Both the position numbers and the translations under genes were made by a program. A DNA stretch of 64,000 nucleotides, from NCBI RefSeq assembly GCF_900115755.1, contig NZ_FOXQ01000005.1, positions 62,001 to 126,000 on the forward strand, in the 5' to 3' direction. The stretch comes from Parafilimonas terrae (GTDB taxonomy: Bacteria > Bacteroidota > Bacteroidia > Chitinophagales > Chitinophagaceae). Numbering within the stretch: position 1 is the first letter of the stretch; every line of letters begins with the position of its first letter. Under the pieces are notes generated by a model. That model was not told the DNA's origin. It saw only the letters and a list, made by a program, of their open reading frames with translations, and ran no database searches. Positions 17,884 to 25,281 of the stretch are shown here, one piece after another.

Positions 17884-18123
17884 TTATCTAATCCTTTCAA
17901 AAAATATTATATCATTTTTACTTACACCCTCACTCAATAAAAATCTTTTCATCTCTTCATCAAAACAAGAGCTCGAAACAATAAACTCATCAACTTCATC
18001 ATCTGTTGGCGGCATAGCAAATTCATAAAAGAATTGATTTTCTTTTGCTGCACGTATTTCATCAATACTTACACGTAAAACATCAGCAATCATTTGCCGC
18101 AATTGTTTGCACGTTAAATTCAT
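17884..18123 (-). CDS. 79-residue protein of unknown function
   Basis: The open frame extends 18 codons further, to a TTG touching the radical SAM stop. That stretch is a copy of a dispersed repeat (also at 20660-20705), so the ATG at 18123 is chosen: MNLTCKQLRQMIADVLRV... The product is acidic, helical and soluble-looking, with no recognised motif. It is AT-rich like the ATPase/nuclease gene that starts 11 bases after its stop, and both probably arrived together. It could be a partner or regulator of the nuclease; that is speculation from position only. Confidence 0.5.
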   Translation of the reverse strand: MNLTCKQLRQMIADVLRVSIDEIRAAKENQFFYEFAMPPTDDEVDEFIVSSSCFDEEMKRFLLSEGVSKNDIIFFERIR

Positions 18124-18177
18124 TCCAAACTTCTTAATCCATAAATCTTTTAATCCTAAAAATCCCGGTTCAGACAA
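18124..18177 (-). repeat. Dispersed repeat R6, copy 1 (TCTGAACCGGGATTT...GGATTAA)
   Basis: On the minus strand TTGTCTGAACCGGGATTT is followed by degenerate units of AGGATTAAAAGATTTATGGATTAA. The same head and same style of tail occur on the plus strand at 20660-20705. The repeat abuts the radical SAM stop codon and can be read through as 18 in-frame codons before the 79-residue gene. Confidence 0.6.
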
Positions 18178-19290
18178 CTAAAACAACCGCCCCTGCGCAT
18201 CGCCCGGCCTTTTAAACAAGCTTCTGTCCAAACTCCAGTCTTCTGCATTCATACCATAAAGTTTTCCATACTTGCGGTATTGCTGTGCCACTAATTGCGC
18301 AATCGGGCCTTCACCGCGCATACGCACACCCCAGCGCGTATCATTCACTTTGCCATCATGACTTTTTTCAATTAAATGCCAAACCTTATCTGCGCGTTCG
18401 GGAAAGTTTTTATAGAGCCAGTCGCGAAACAAAAATTTGATAGCGCCATTCAAACGTATAAACGTATAAGCTGTAAACGTTGCGCCATTATCCCTTGCCG
18501 CTTTCATGATGCGTTGCATTTCATGTTCATTCAATCCCGGTATCATTGGTCCCATCATAATGCCCATGCGCACGCCGGCAGAACTTAATTCATTGATCAC
18601 CTTTAATTTTTGTTTGGCCGTTGTGGTCCGCGGTTCCATCACGCGTCTTAAATCTTCATTAAACGACGTTATAGACACCATGGCCGAAACAATATTCTTC
18701 CTGCCCATATCGGCCAGCACATCTTTATCTTTTAATATCCATGAATTTTTGGTAAGAATACCCACAGGCTGATTAAACTCGTTACATACTTCCAGTAAGC
18801 CTCTTGTTAAACGATATTTTTGTTCGGCAGGCTGGTAACAATCTGTATTGCCGCTTAACATGATGGGCGTGGCATCCCACTTCGGATGTTGTAAAAATTT
18901 ACGCAATAACTGCGGCGCATTTTTCTTCACGATGATCTTTTGCTCAAAGTCTATTCCGGCGCTGTAACCCCAGTATTCATGCACATTGCGGGCATAACAA
19001 TATATACAGCCATGTTCGCAGCCGGCATAAGGGTTCATACTGTAACTCATGCCCACATCAGGGCTTTCCACTTTGTTTACAATCGTTTTTACTTCCTGTT
19101 CCAGGTAAACGGTGGGCAATGTTTTTTCTTCCCAATCGTCAATGGCTTCAACATGTTCTTTGCTTACTTCATTAATTAAAAATTTGTTTTTTGTATTGAA
19201 TTGTGCGCCGCGGCCATGATGATAGGTTGCCGCCTCGTCATGGTCTTTCGGGCGTGGTTTGGCATTGGGATTATCGGTTATGTTTTTCAT
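18178..19290 (-). CDS. PA0069-family radical SAM protein
   Basis: About 370 residues from ATG 19290 (a TTG two codons earlier is unlikely). The protein carries GCEHGCIYCYAR (CxxxCxxC, radical SAM cluster) near residue 95, preceded by SYSMNPYAGC, and later IMLSGNTDCYQPAEQKYRLTRGLLE and GIMMGPMIPGLNEHEM. These are hallmarks of the PA0069/SplB-related radical SAM group, whose substrate is unknown but which is related to spore photoproduct lyase. A C-terminal FKRPGDAQGRLF ends the protein. In this window it sits head-to-tail behind a UmuD homologue, suggesting a DNA-damage context, but a direct repair role is not shown. Confidence 0.85.
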   Translation of the reverse strand: MKNITDNPNAKPRPKDHDEAATYHHGRGAQFNTKNKFLINEVSKEHVEAIDDWEEKTLPTVYLEQEVKTIVNKVESPDVGMSYSMNPYAGCEHGCIYCYARNVHEYWGYSAGIDFEQKIIVKKNAPQLLRKFLQHPKWDATPIMLSGNTDCYQPAEQKYRLTRGLLEVCNEFNQPVGILTKNSWILKDKDVLADMGRKNIVSAMVSITSFNEDLRRVMEPRTTTAKQKLKVINELSSAGVRMGIMMGPMIPGLNEHEMQRIMKAARDNGATFTAYTFIRLNGAIKFLFRDWLYKNFPERADKVWHLIEKSHDGKVNDTRWGVRMRGEGPIAQLVAQQYRKYGKLYGMNAEDWSLDRSLFKRPGDAQGRLF

Positions 19291-19404
19291 GGACAATATT
19301 TTTAATTCACTTTGGTTTTTTAATGTTTGGCATTTATTTTCTCTGTACTTTTTAAACTACGCACAACTAACTATTAGAAATAAATAAACGTTGTTGCACA
19401 GAGG

Positions 19405-19445
19405 CACCCCTCTCCACTCCGTGGAGAGGGGCCGGGGGTGAGGTG
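19405..19445. repeat. Palindromic repeat R3, copy 1 (CCCCTCTCCAC/GTGGAGAGGGG)
   Basis: A perfect 11-bp stem (19407-19417 with 19421-19431) with a TCC loop, then CCGGGGGTGAGGTG. A second copy is at 23881-23913. Elements of this form are widespread in Bacteroidota intergenic DNA. It sits between the UmuD-like gene end and the radical SAM start and may act as a transcript end. Confidence 0.65.
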
Positions 19446-19447
19446 TA

Positions 19448-19960
19448 TCAATAAAATCTTTGCACTTTGCCATGTTTATCTTTCTGGTTGAATTCACTTT
19501 TGTTTTTTGTCACAAACAGACTTCGTTCCAATACATGTATTACGCAGGTTACCACGCCCCACACATGGCTGCGGTCATCAAAATTGTGAAGCTGGATATT
19601 ACTCATGCGCTTATTGGCGCAGAGCAGTTCTACATACGTTGGGTTGCGTTGCAGCCTTCGCACCAATAACTCACCATCGAGTATGGCAACGATCAGTTTC
19701 CCGCTGGCTGGCCTTATGCTGCGGTCAACAATTAGAACATCGCCATTAAAAATGCCGTCTTCCATCATCGCATCGCCATTCATGCGAAAGAAAAAAGTGG
19801 CAGGCTTGTTTAAAATAAGCTGCTCGTTCAAATCAATACCGCGTTCCATATAATCATCGGCAGCAGCGGCAAAGCCATTGGCATTAGCCGTTTTTACATC
19901 GTGTTGTGAAAAGTTTTTGCTGCCGGCATAAGCGGCCTTATAACCTGGTTGTGTTTCCAT
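19448..19960 (-). CDS. UmuD/LexA-like S24 protein lacking the catalytic dyad
   Basis: 170 residues. The UmuD layout is clear: a short N-terminal arm, NGFAAAADDYMERGIDLNEQLI (residues 28-49; the region around the UmuD self-cleavage site), then FRMNGDAMMEDGIFNGDVLIVDRS and LDGELLVRRLQ. In active UmuD/LexA the second block reads GDSM and the third has VKRL/VKKL. Here the nucleophilic Ser is Ala64 and the general-base Lys is Arg101, so self-cleavage is not expected. It may still partner UmuC as a structural subunit. It is divergent from the 2H phosphoesterase-umuC genes across 94 bases. A C-terminal tail of about 20 charged residues is extra relative to E. coli UmuD. Confidence 0.8.
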   Translation of the reverse strand: METQPGYKAAYAGSKNFSQHDVKTANANGFAAAADDYMERGIDLNEQLILNKPATFFFRMNGDAMMEDGIFNGDVLIVDRSIRPASGKLIVAILDGELLVRRLQRNPTYVELLCANKRMSNIQLHNFDDRSHVWGVVTCVIHVLERSLFVTKNKSEFNQKDKHGKVQRFY

Positions 19961-20054
19961 ATTGCAATATTTTTATGACTAATTTTTTTAGCAAATCTAA
20001 ACTAAATGAATTAGCTTAGCGCTTTAGTAAGTAAAAAAAACAAATTGTATATAT
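19961..20054. promoter_or_regulatory. Divergent control region with clustered TTTAG/CTAAA half-sites
   Basis: Between umuD-like and the 2H gene, TTTAG-N5-CTAAA (19987-20001) is a perfect inverted repeat, followed by CTAAA (20002), TTAGC (20011), TTAGC (20016) and TTTAG (20023). Several half-sites in about 42 bases look like a shared operator. The cognate regulator is unknown. Confidence 0.4.
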
Positions 20055-20657
20055 ATGGAACAGCAAGTATTTTTTTCATCCGGTTTGCAGTTTGGAATGC
20101 CCAAATTTTTTGAATATTTATTAGTGGTTCATCCGGGCCAGGAAGTCTTTAGCCAGATAAAAGCGGAAAAGGAAAATTTTTCGCTGGAGTACAATGTGAG
20201 CATCGCAAGAAAAACACAACCGCATATAACGATTGCCAACTTTTTGGCTAAGGAAGCCATGGAAGAAACGCTGATTAAATGGATGTATAAGATCATCAGC
20301 CATCACAAAAGCTTTGATGTGATGATCAATAATTTCAGCGGGTTTCCGTCATCAAAAACTGTGTATGCACGCATCCAGGATCATGAGCCTTTTAAACAAC
20401 TGGCAATCTCATTAAGGAAAATAAATGAGTACATTAATGATAATGGTTTTCCCAATGCCAAACTTATCAATCATCCGCATATAACAATTGCAAGAAGCCT
20501 GCAGCAACAAGTGTATGAAAAAGCCATTATGGATTATTCACGCAAAACATTCAATGCCCGCTTTGTGGTTGATGAGCTGGTCTTATTAAAGCGCCAGAAT
20601 CAATATGACAAGTGCAGGCAGGTAAGCGTATTCAGGCTTGGCACGGCGTTGAATTAA
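20055..20657 (+). CDS. 2H phosphoesterase (2'-5' RNA ligase-like), first of two
   Basis: 200 residues, cytoplasmic. Two His-x-Thr motifs mark the 2H fold: PHITIANF (H57, T59) and PHITIARS (H142, T144), with the bilobed pattern of a ligT-like phosphoesterase. Members open 2',3'-cyclic phosphates or related phosphodiester bonds; the substrate here is unknown. It starts immediately after the shared divergent region with the UmuD-like gene, and a paralogue and umuC follow in the same direction. FSGFPSSKTVYARI resembles the matching block of the paralogue (FGSFPSHTIYINI), supporting tandem duplication. Confidence 0.8.
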   Translation: MEQQVFFSSGLQFGMPKFFEYLLVVHPGQEVFSQIKAEKENFSLEYNVSIARKTQPHITIANFLAKEAMEETLIKWMYKIISHHKSFDVMINNFSGFPSSKTVYARIQDHEPFKQLAISLRKINEYINDNGFPNAKLINHPHITIARSLQQQVYEKAIMDYSRKTFNARFVVDELVLLKRQNQYDKCRQVSVFRLGTALN

Positions 20658-21032
20658 TGTGTCTGAACCGGGATTTGGATGGATTAAAGGATTAGCAGGA
20701 TTAAGGGCAAAGCGGTTATGAAAATAGCATCTAAAAGTTTTAGAAGCTTGAAGAAGATTTTATGCAATTGCACCTAACCATCAAGGAACTACAGCTGAAG
20801 AATCAGCAGCACAAAAGATTAATCAAGGCGAAAGAAAAAAAGTGCGAATATCTTTTTTTCTTGAACTTCTCCTGCCCGACTGATGCCAGTCAGGCGGGGA
20901 TCTTTTCCTTCAAGAAATTAAAATCTTCTGCCATAGGTTTTTCGTTTTGTAGTATTTCAACCCTTTCCCTTTTAAAGAAACTGAAATAAAGAAAACAATC
21001 ATTAAAGTAAAAGTTCCCGTTTAGGGATAGGC
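20658..21032. other. Gap between the two 2H genes: repeat R6 copy and palindromic repeat
   Basis: 375 bases with no convincing gene. 20660-20705 carries TGTCTGAACCGGGATTT followed by GGATGGATTAAAGGATTAGCAGGATTAAG (R6). Around 20871-20900 lies CCTGCCCGACTG...CAGTCAGGCGGGG, an imperfect palindrome of a type common in this phylum. A 75-codon open frame at 20762-20989 spans the palindrome and has no protein-like features. Confidence 0.5.
20660..20705 (+). repeat. Dispersed repeat R6, copy 2
   Basis: Shares the TGTCTGAACCGGGATTT head and the degenerate GGATTAAAGGATTAG tail with the minus-strand copy at 18124-18177. The two copies face opposite ways around the radical SAM-umuD-2H segment. Confidence 0.6.
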
Positions 21033-21704
21033 ATGAAAAATCCATTCATTATACAGGAATATTTAAGTGAGGCGGAAGCAAGGGCAGAAAAACATGTTTT
21101 ACCTGCTGAATACTTATTAGTACTGCAGCCGCATGAAGCGCTTTGGGACGAAATCAAATCCATCAAAGAAAAATTTGCAACCGATTATAGCTGCGAACAG
21201 GCAAGAAAAGGTTTACCGCATATAACACTTGCCAGGTTCAAACAATTTCAATCAACAGAAACCCATATCAGGCATCATTTAAGAAATAATGCAAGAACCA
21301 TAGCGCCGTTTAAAATTGAGCTGAAAGATTTTGGCAGCTTTCCATCGCATACTATCTATATAAATATCGCAAGCAAAGTGCCCATAATGAATGCCGTAAA
21401 AACCTTACGGCAAAACGCACAGAAATTTATGAAGATGGATAAAGACAATAAACCGCATTTCATAACGGAACCTCATTTAACTATCGCCAGGAAGTTACAG
21501 CCCTGGCAATACGAAAAGAGCTGGCTGGAATATGAACATGCCAATTTTCACGGCAGGTTTATTGCCGGTTATGCATTGCTTTTAAAAAGAAAGGCAGGTG
21601 AATATTATAAGCAGGTAGAAAAGTTTGCGTTTGAAGGTGTGAAAGAAGAAGTAAAACAGGCAAATTTATTTGACGCTGAAACTCCAGCCCTAAGAGTTAA
21701 GTGA
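21033..21704 (+). CDS. 2H phosphoesterase (2'-5' RNA ligase-like), second of two
   Basis: 223 residues, cytoplasmic. The two catalytic motifs are LPHITLARF (H63, T65) and EPHLTIARK (H148, T150). It resembles the upstream 200-residue protein block by block, including YLLVLQPHEALWDEIKSIKEKF against YLLVVHPGQEVFSQIKAEKENF, so the pair arose by duplication. It ends 21 bases before umuC and is probably co-transcribed with it. The substrate is unknown. The neighbours suggest a role after DNA or RNA damage; this is inference from position. Confidence 0.8.
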   Translation: MKNPFIIQEYLSEAEARAEKHVLPAEYLLVLQPHEALWDEIKSIKEKFATDYSCEQARKGLPHITLARFKQFQSTETHIRHHLRNNARTIAPFKIELKDFGSFPSHTIYINIASKVPIMNAVKTLRQNAQKFMKMDKDNKPHFITEPHLTIARKLQPWQYEKSWLEYEHANFHGRFIAGYALLLKRKAGEYYKQVEKFAFEGVKEEVKQANLFDAETPALRVK

Positions 21705-21725
21705 GTCGCTAAAAATATAACCAAC

Positions 21726-23075
21726 ATGCAGCATCAGGAAACAATAGCACAACCGCACACGCCTACCGGTTCCCTTTCGAGAGGACGGAGGAGATATGCC
21801 GTTGTTGATTGCAACAGTTTCTATTGTTCGGCGGAACGTGTTTTTCGCCCGGAGCTGGCAGATAAACCGGTTATTGTTTTAAGTAATAATGATGGTTGTA
21901 TCGTGAGCCGCAGTGATGAAGCCAAAGCTTTCGGCGTTGAAATGGCCGGCCCATATTTTAAGGCAAAGGAAATAATTGAAAGAAATAATATCACTACGTT
22001 TTCATCCAATTACAATTTATATGGCGATATGAGCTGGCGTGTAATGGAAACATTACGCATAATAATGGGCGAACAAAATGTGGAAGTATATTCTGTGGAT
22101 GAAGCCTTTATTAACATGGATGCTGTGCCTTTTGAAGAACTTGATTTTGCTGCCTTGCAAATAAGAGAAACCGTTGAACAATGGACCGGCGTAAAAGTAT
22201 CTGTTGGCGTGGCGCCTACAAAAACGCTGAGCAAGGTGGCCAATCATATTGCCAAACTTGATAAAGAGAAAACAAACTGTGTTACGGTTTTAAAAACAAT
22301 GGAAGACGTAAACAGCGCCCTGTATAAAACACCTGTAGGCGATGTGTGGGGTGTGGGAAAGCAATATGCCAATAAACTGAAAGCCTTTGGCATCTATGAT
22401 GCTTATCATTTAACCCAAATGCCTGAAGAATGGGCAAGAAAAAACCTGGGCGGTGTGGTGGGTTTGCGTTTGATAAAAGAACTGAAAGGCGAACCTTTTA
22501 TCGTGATGGATGAAGAACTCGTTCAGAAAAAAATGATTGCTACCACACGCATGTTTGGCGCACCTGTAAAAGACAAACAAAGTATTAAAGAAGCTGTTGC
22601 TACCTATACATCAAGAGCCGCCGAAAAGCTGCGCCGCCAATTCGGCGCAGCTTCTGCGATAAGTGCATTTGTTGTTCCTAAAATGCCACGCTCAGGCGAT
22701 GGCCATTTTTCGCACGGGCCAACTATTAGTGATCGCATTATGTTGCCGCATCCCACCTGTGTTACAAGTGAATTAATAAAAGCTGCCATGAAAATTATCG
22801 ACCGCATTTATGAAGAAGGAAAGCTGTATAAAAAAGCGGGCGTTATGTTAAGCGGCATTATACAGGATACTTCTGTACAGGGAGATTTTTTTATTCCGAA
22901 AGAAAAAAACAATAACCGTATGCTTATGAGCATGATGGACAACATCAACTTTAGTATGCGGGATGACATACTGAAATTTGCCGCCAGCGGCACTAACCGC
23001 AACTGGAAAATGCGCCAGGAATTCCGCAGCCCGAGATATACTTCAAGATGGGACGAGTTATGTGAAGTGAGGTAA
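21726..23075 (+). CDS. umuC: Y-family DNA polymerase UmuC
   Basis: 449 residues. The polymerase active site is intact: VVDCNSFYCSAERVF (D28) and YSVDEAFI (D125, E126). The thumb region KTLSKVANHIAK and VWGVGKQYANKLKAFGI (helix-hairpin-helix) follow, and the C-terminal half matches UmuC rather than DinB in length and in the DUF4113-like end. It copies past DNA lesions, normally with an UmuD'2 dimer. The umuD-like gene is 1.8 kb upstream on the other strand, separated by two 2H genes, an unusual arrangement. Confidence 0.92.
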   Translation: MQHQETIAQPHTPTGSLSRGRRRYAVVDCNSFYCSAERVFRPELADKPVIVLSNNDGCIVSRSDEAKAFGVEMAGPYFKAKEIIERNNITTFSSNYNLYGDMSWRVMETLRIIMGEQNVEVYSVDEAFINMDAVPFEELDFAALQIRETVEQWTGVKVSVGVAPTKTLSKVANHIAKLDKEKTNCVTVLKTMEDVNSALYKTPVGDVWGVGKQYANKLKAFGIYDAYHLTQMPEEWARKNLGGVVGLRLIKELKGEPFIVMDEELVQKKMIATTRMFGAPVKDKQSIKEAVATYTSRAAEKLRRQFGAASAISAFVVPKMPRSGDGHFSHGPTISDRIMLPHPTCVTSELIKAAMKIIDRIYEEGKLYKKAGVMLSGIIQDTSVQGDFFIPKEKNNNRMLMSMMDNINFSMRDDILKFAASGTNRNWKMRQEFRSPRYTSRWDELCEVR

Positions 23076-23110
23076 CGATGAATTTGAAACCATAGCTGCC
23101 ATAAAAATTC

Positions 23111-23175
23111 AACTGTACAAGTGTTGCGACGCAACCGTGCTTAACCGAAGTTCAATAGCTGGTCACCAAAAAAAT
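23111..23175 (+). repeat. 60-bp dispersed repeat family R1, copy after umuC
   Basis: AACTGTACAAG, then the core TGCGACGCAACCGTGCTTAA, a variable spacer and the tail AGCTGGTCACCAAAAAAATTA. The core is identical to that at 61199-61218. With the inverted copy at 25120-25186 it flanks the ABC transporter pair. Confidence 0.75.
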
Positions 23176-23224
23176 TAAATAAAGATTAGTATGCCGGTTG
23201 AATTTTAATGCACACATTTGTTGC

Positions 23225-23872
23225 ATGCAACTGCAGTTACAAAACATTGTTCCAACGCCTTTAAAAGATAAATTGCTGCAACGGCATTCTGATGTGTGGA
23301 ATAAACAATTGCAATTAAATAATGCGGAATACATAAAAATTAAGGCGCCAAGCGGCACAGGCAAAACCACGCTCGTGCATATTCTCTATAAGCTGCGCAA
23401 GGATTATGATGGCAATGTTTTGCTGGATGATAAAAACCTTGCTACATTAAATGCAGATGAACTTGCCTTGCTGCGCCAGCAAAATATCAGCATCATTTTC
23501 CAGGACCTGCGGTTATTTCCTAATCTTACAGCGCGTGAAAATATTGAGCTCAACCGTGTATTGCAGCAGCCGTTGTATGAAAGCAATATGACTGATGAAA
23601 TGGCGGCGCTGCTGGGCATTATGCACATCTTACATCAAAAAGCATCTATGTGCAGTTATGGTGAGCAGCAACGCGTTGCCATTATCCGCGCATTGATGCA
23701 GCCTTTTAAATGGCTGATAATGGATGAGCCTTTCAGTCATTTGGATAAGCATAATATTAATAAAGCTTCCGCTTTAATTGATGCGGAATGTAAAAAACGC
23801 AATGCCGGTTTTTTGTTGACCGATTTGGAAGACGATGAACATTTTAATTATACTCGATTGTTGAACTTATAA
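23225..23872 (+). CDS. ABC transporter ATP-binding protein (LolD/FtsE-like)
   Basis: About 215 residues from ATG 23225; an upstream TTG would only add repeat-derived codons. Walker A is APSGTGKTT, Walker B is LIMDEPFSHLD and the Q-loop is IIFQDLRLF. The signature is CSYGEQQRVAI, a deviation from LSGGQ that keeps GEQQR. Size and motifs match the MacB/LolD/FtsE class, whose partner is an FtsX-like permease; such a permease gene lies 45 bases downstream. The protein is missing the usual first beta-strand block before Walker A in canonical form (KLLQRHSDVWNKQLQ instead), so its N-lobe is divergent. Substrate unknown. Confidence 0.82.
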   Translation: MQLQLQNIVPTPLKDKLLQRHSDVWNKQLQLNNAEYIKIKAPSGTGKTTLVHILYKLRKDYDGNVLLDDKNLATLNADELALLRQQNISIIFQDLRLFPNLTARENIELNRVLQQPLYESNMTDEMAALLGIMHILHQKASMCSYGEQQRVAIIRALMQPFKWLIMDEPFSHLDKHNINKASALIDAECKKRNAGFLLTDLEDDEHFNYTRLLNL

Positions 23873-23880
23873 ATTTTCTT

Positions 23881-23913
23881 GCCCCTCTCTTTTGGAGAGG
23901 GGTTGGGGTGAGG
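23881..23913. repeat. Palindromic repeat R3, copy 2, in the leader of the permease gene
   Basis: CCCCTCTC (23882-23889) pairs with GAGAGGGG (23895-23902), followed by TTGGGGTGAGG. The permease ATG is 5 bases past the repeat, so the repeat forms the gene's leader or the linker between the two ABC genes. Confidence 0.65.
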
Positions 23914-23917
23914 TTTT

Positions 23918-25102
23918 ATGCTTAATCAACTTTTAAAAAAACTTATTCATGCAAGCAGCGGCCGCAGCCGCAATGCAATGGCTATCGTTGGTTTGTCTAT
24001 TGCTTTGCTGCTTATATTATCTGCCGTGCAAATACAGGCAAATTATCAGCAGCTTTTATACACCAAAACCAGCCAGGACAGCATTGCAGACTTCCTCGTT
24101 ATTAATAAAACTGTTACCGATAAAAACGTTGGCGCTGCCACTTTAAGTAATGCAGAAATAAATGATTTAAAACAACAACCATTCATTGAAAAAATAGGCA
24201 CGCTCACACCCAGCCGTTTTAAAGTGGGCATACAAAGCATCAGCAAACAAATTCCTTTTTACAGCGACTTCTTTTTTGAAAGTGTGCCCGATGAATTTCT
24301 TGATGTAAACACACCGGCCTGGCAATGGAATGAAACCAGCAATTACATTCCAATGATCATTCCCAACATGTTTTTGGATATGTATAATTTTGGTTTTGCG
24401 CAAAGCCAGCACCTTCCACAGCTTTCACAGGATTTAATCACCAGCCTGCCTGTACAAATAAATATACAAACGCCAACAGGCACAGTAAACTATTATGGTA
24501 AAGTAGTTGGTTTCAGCGACCGTATTTCTTCTGTATTAGTGCCACAGCCATTCATGGATTGGGCCAATAAAAAATTCGGCGAAGCCATAAACCAACAGCC
24601 ATCCCGCGTTATCATACAAACAAAAGATGCAGCAAGCCCGCAACTGGCCGGCTATTTAAAAGCGCATAATCTTTCAACCAATACAGAAAAAACGAGGTTT
24701 GAAAAATACCGCGGCATTATTACTACCGTTGTTGCTATTTCGTGGGTAATGGGCGGGCTCATGTTTTTATTTGCATTAATCGTGCTTACATTGTTTATAC
24801 AACTTGCCATTGCATCAGCCAAAGAAGAAATTTATTTGCTCGTAACATTAGGTGCTTCACCTAAACAATTGCAACGTTTTTTACGCAGGCAGTTTCTTCC
24901 TGCCAATATTATTACCGTTATTGTTACGCTTGCAATAGTTGCGGCCTTACAGTTCACGCTGCAGAAAATATTGGCAACCCAAAATATTTATATAAGTGCT
25001 TATATATCTCTTTACACAATTATTGCTGCATTCATTATACTGTTACTTATTGGTTTTGTAAACAACCGCGCTATAAAAAAGTATATTCATTACAATAACT
25101 GA
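23918..25102 (+). CDS. FtsX-like ABC transporter permease
   Basis: 394 residues. One membrane segment near residue 25 (AIVGLSIALLLILSAVQI) is followed by a large periplasmic domain (~45-265) and three membrane segments at the C-terminus (VVAISWVMGGLMFLFALIVLTLFIQL; FLPANIITVIVTLAIVAAL; SLYTIIAAFIILLLIGFV). This is the four-helix topology of the FtsX/MacB/LolC family. It pairs with the ATPase immediately upstream. Likely roles are lipoprotein release or export of small molecules; the sequence does not decide. The start codon lies 5 bases behind a palindromic repeat. Confidence 0.8.
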   Translation: MLNQLLKKLIHASSGRSRNAMAIVGLSIALLLILSAVQIQANYQQLLYTKTSQDSIADFLVINKTVTDKNVGAATLSNAEINDLKQQPFIEKIGTLTPSRFKVGIQSISKQIPFYSDFFFESVPDEFLDVNTPAWQWNETSNYIPMIIPNMFLDMYNFGFAQSQHLPQLSQDLITSLPVQINIQTPTGTVNYYGKVVGFSDRISSVLVPQPFMDWANKKFGEAINQQPSRVIIQTKDAASPQLAGYLKAHNLSTNTEKTRFEKYRGIITTVVAISWVMGGLMFLFALIVLTLFIQLAIASAKEEIYLLVTLGASPKQLQRFLRRQFLPANIITVIVTLAIVAALQFTLQKILATQNIYISAYISLYTIIAAFIILLLIGFVNNRAIKKYIHYNN

Positions 25103-25119
25103 TTTTATACTGCGTATAA

Positions 25120-25186
25120 ATATTTTTATGTTACCGGCAGATTAACTAATGGCAGCACGGTTGCGTCGCATTACCGTCAACTGCAT
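25120..25186 (-). repeat. 60-bp dispersed repeat family R1, copy before lacI-type gene
   Basis: On the minus strand: TGCAGTTGACGGTAA, core TGCGACGCAACCGTGCT, a variable spacer, and the tail CTGCCGGTAACATAAAAATA. Its orientation is opposite to the copy at 23111-23175. Confidence 0.65.
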
Positions 25187-25281
25187 ATTTTCATGGCGGC
25201 AACGGTTTCCTGTTCCTGCGTCAATATTTATTTTTTATTTCGGCGTAAAGCAATTTGTAGATTTGAACTATTATTGAGCGT

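Noticed and set aside
20762-20989. 75-codon frame in the gap between the 2H genes
   Set aside because: It spans a palindromic repeat and has no start context or protein-like pattern.
23111-25186. Composite transposon made of R1 repeats around the ABC genes
   Set aside because: The R1 copies are ~60 bases, diverged and carry no transposase, and no target duplication was found. Inverted flanking is noted but not enough to call mobility.
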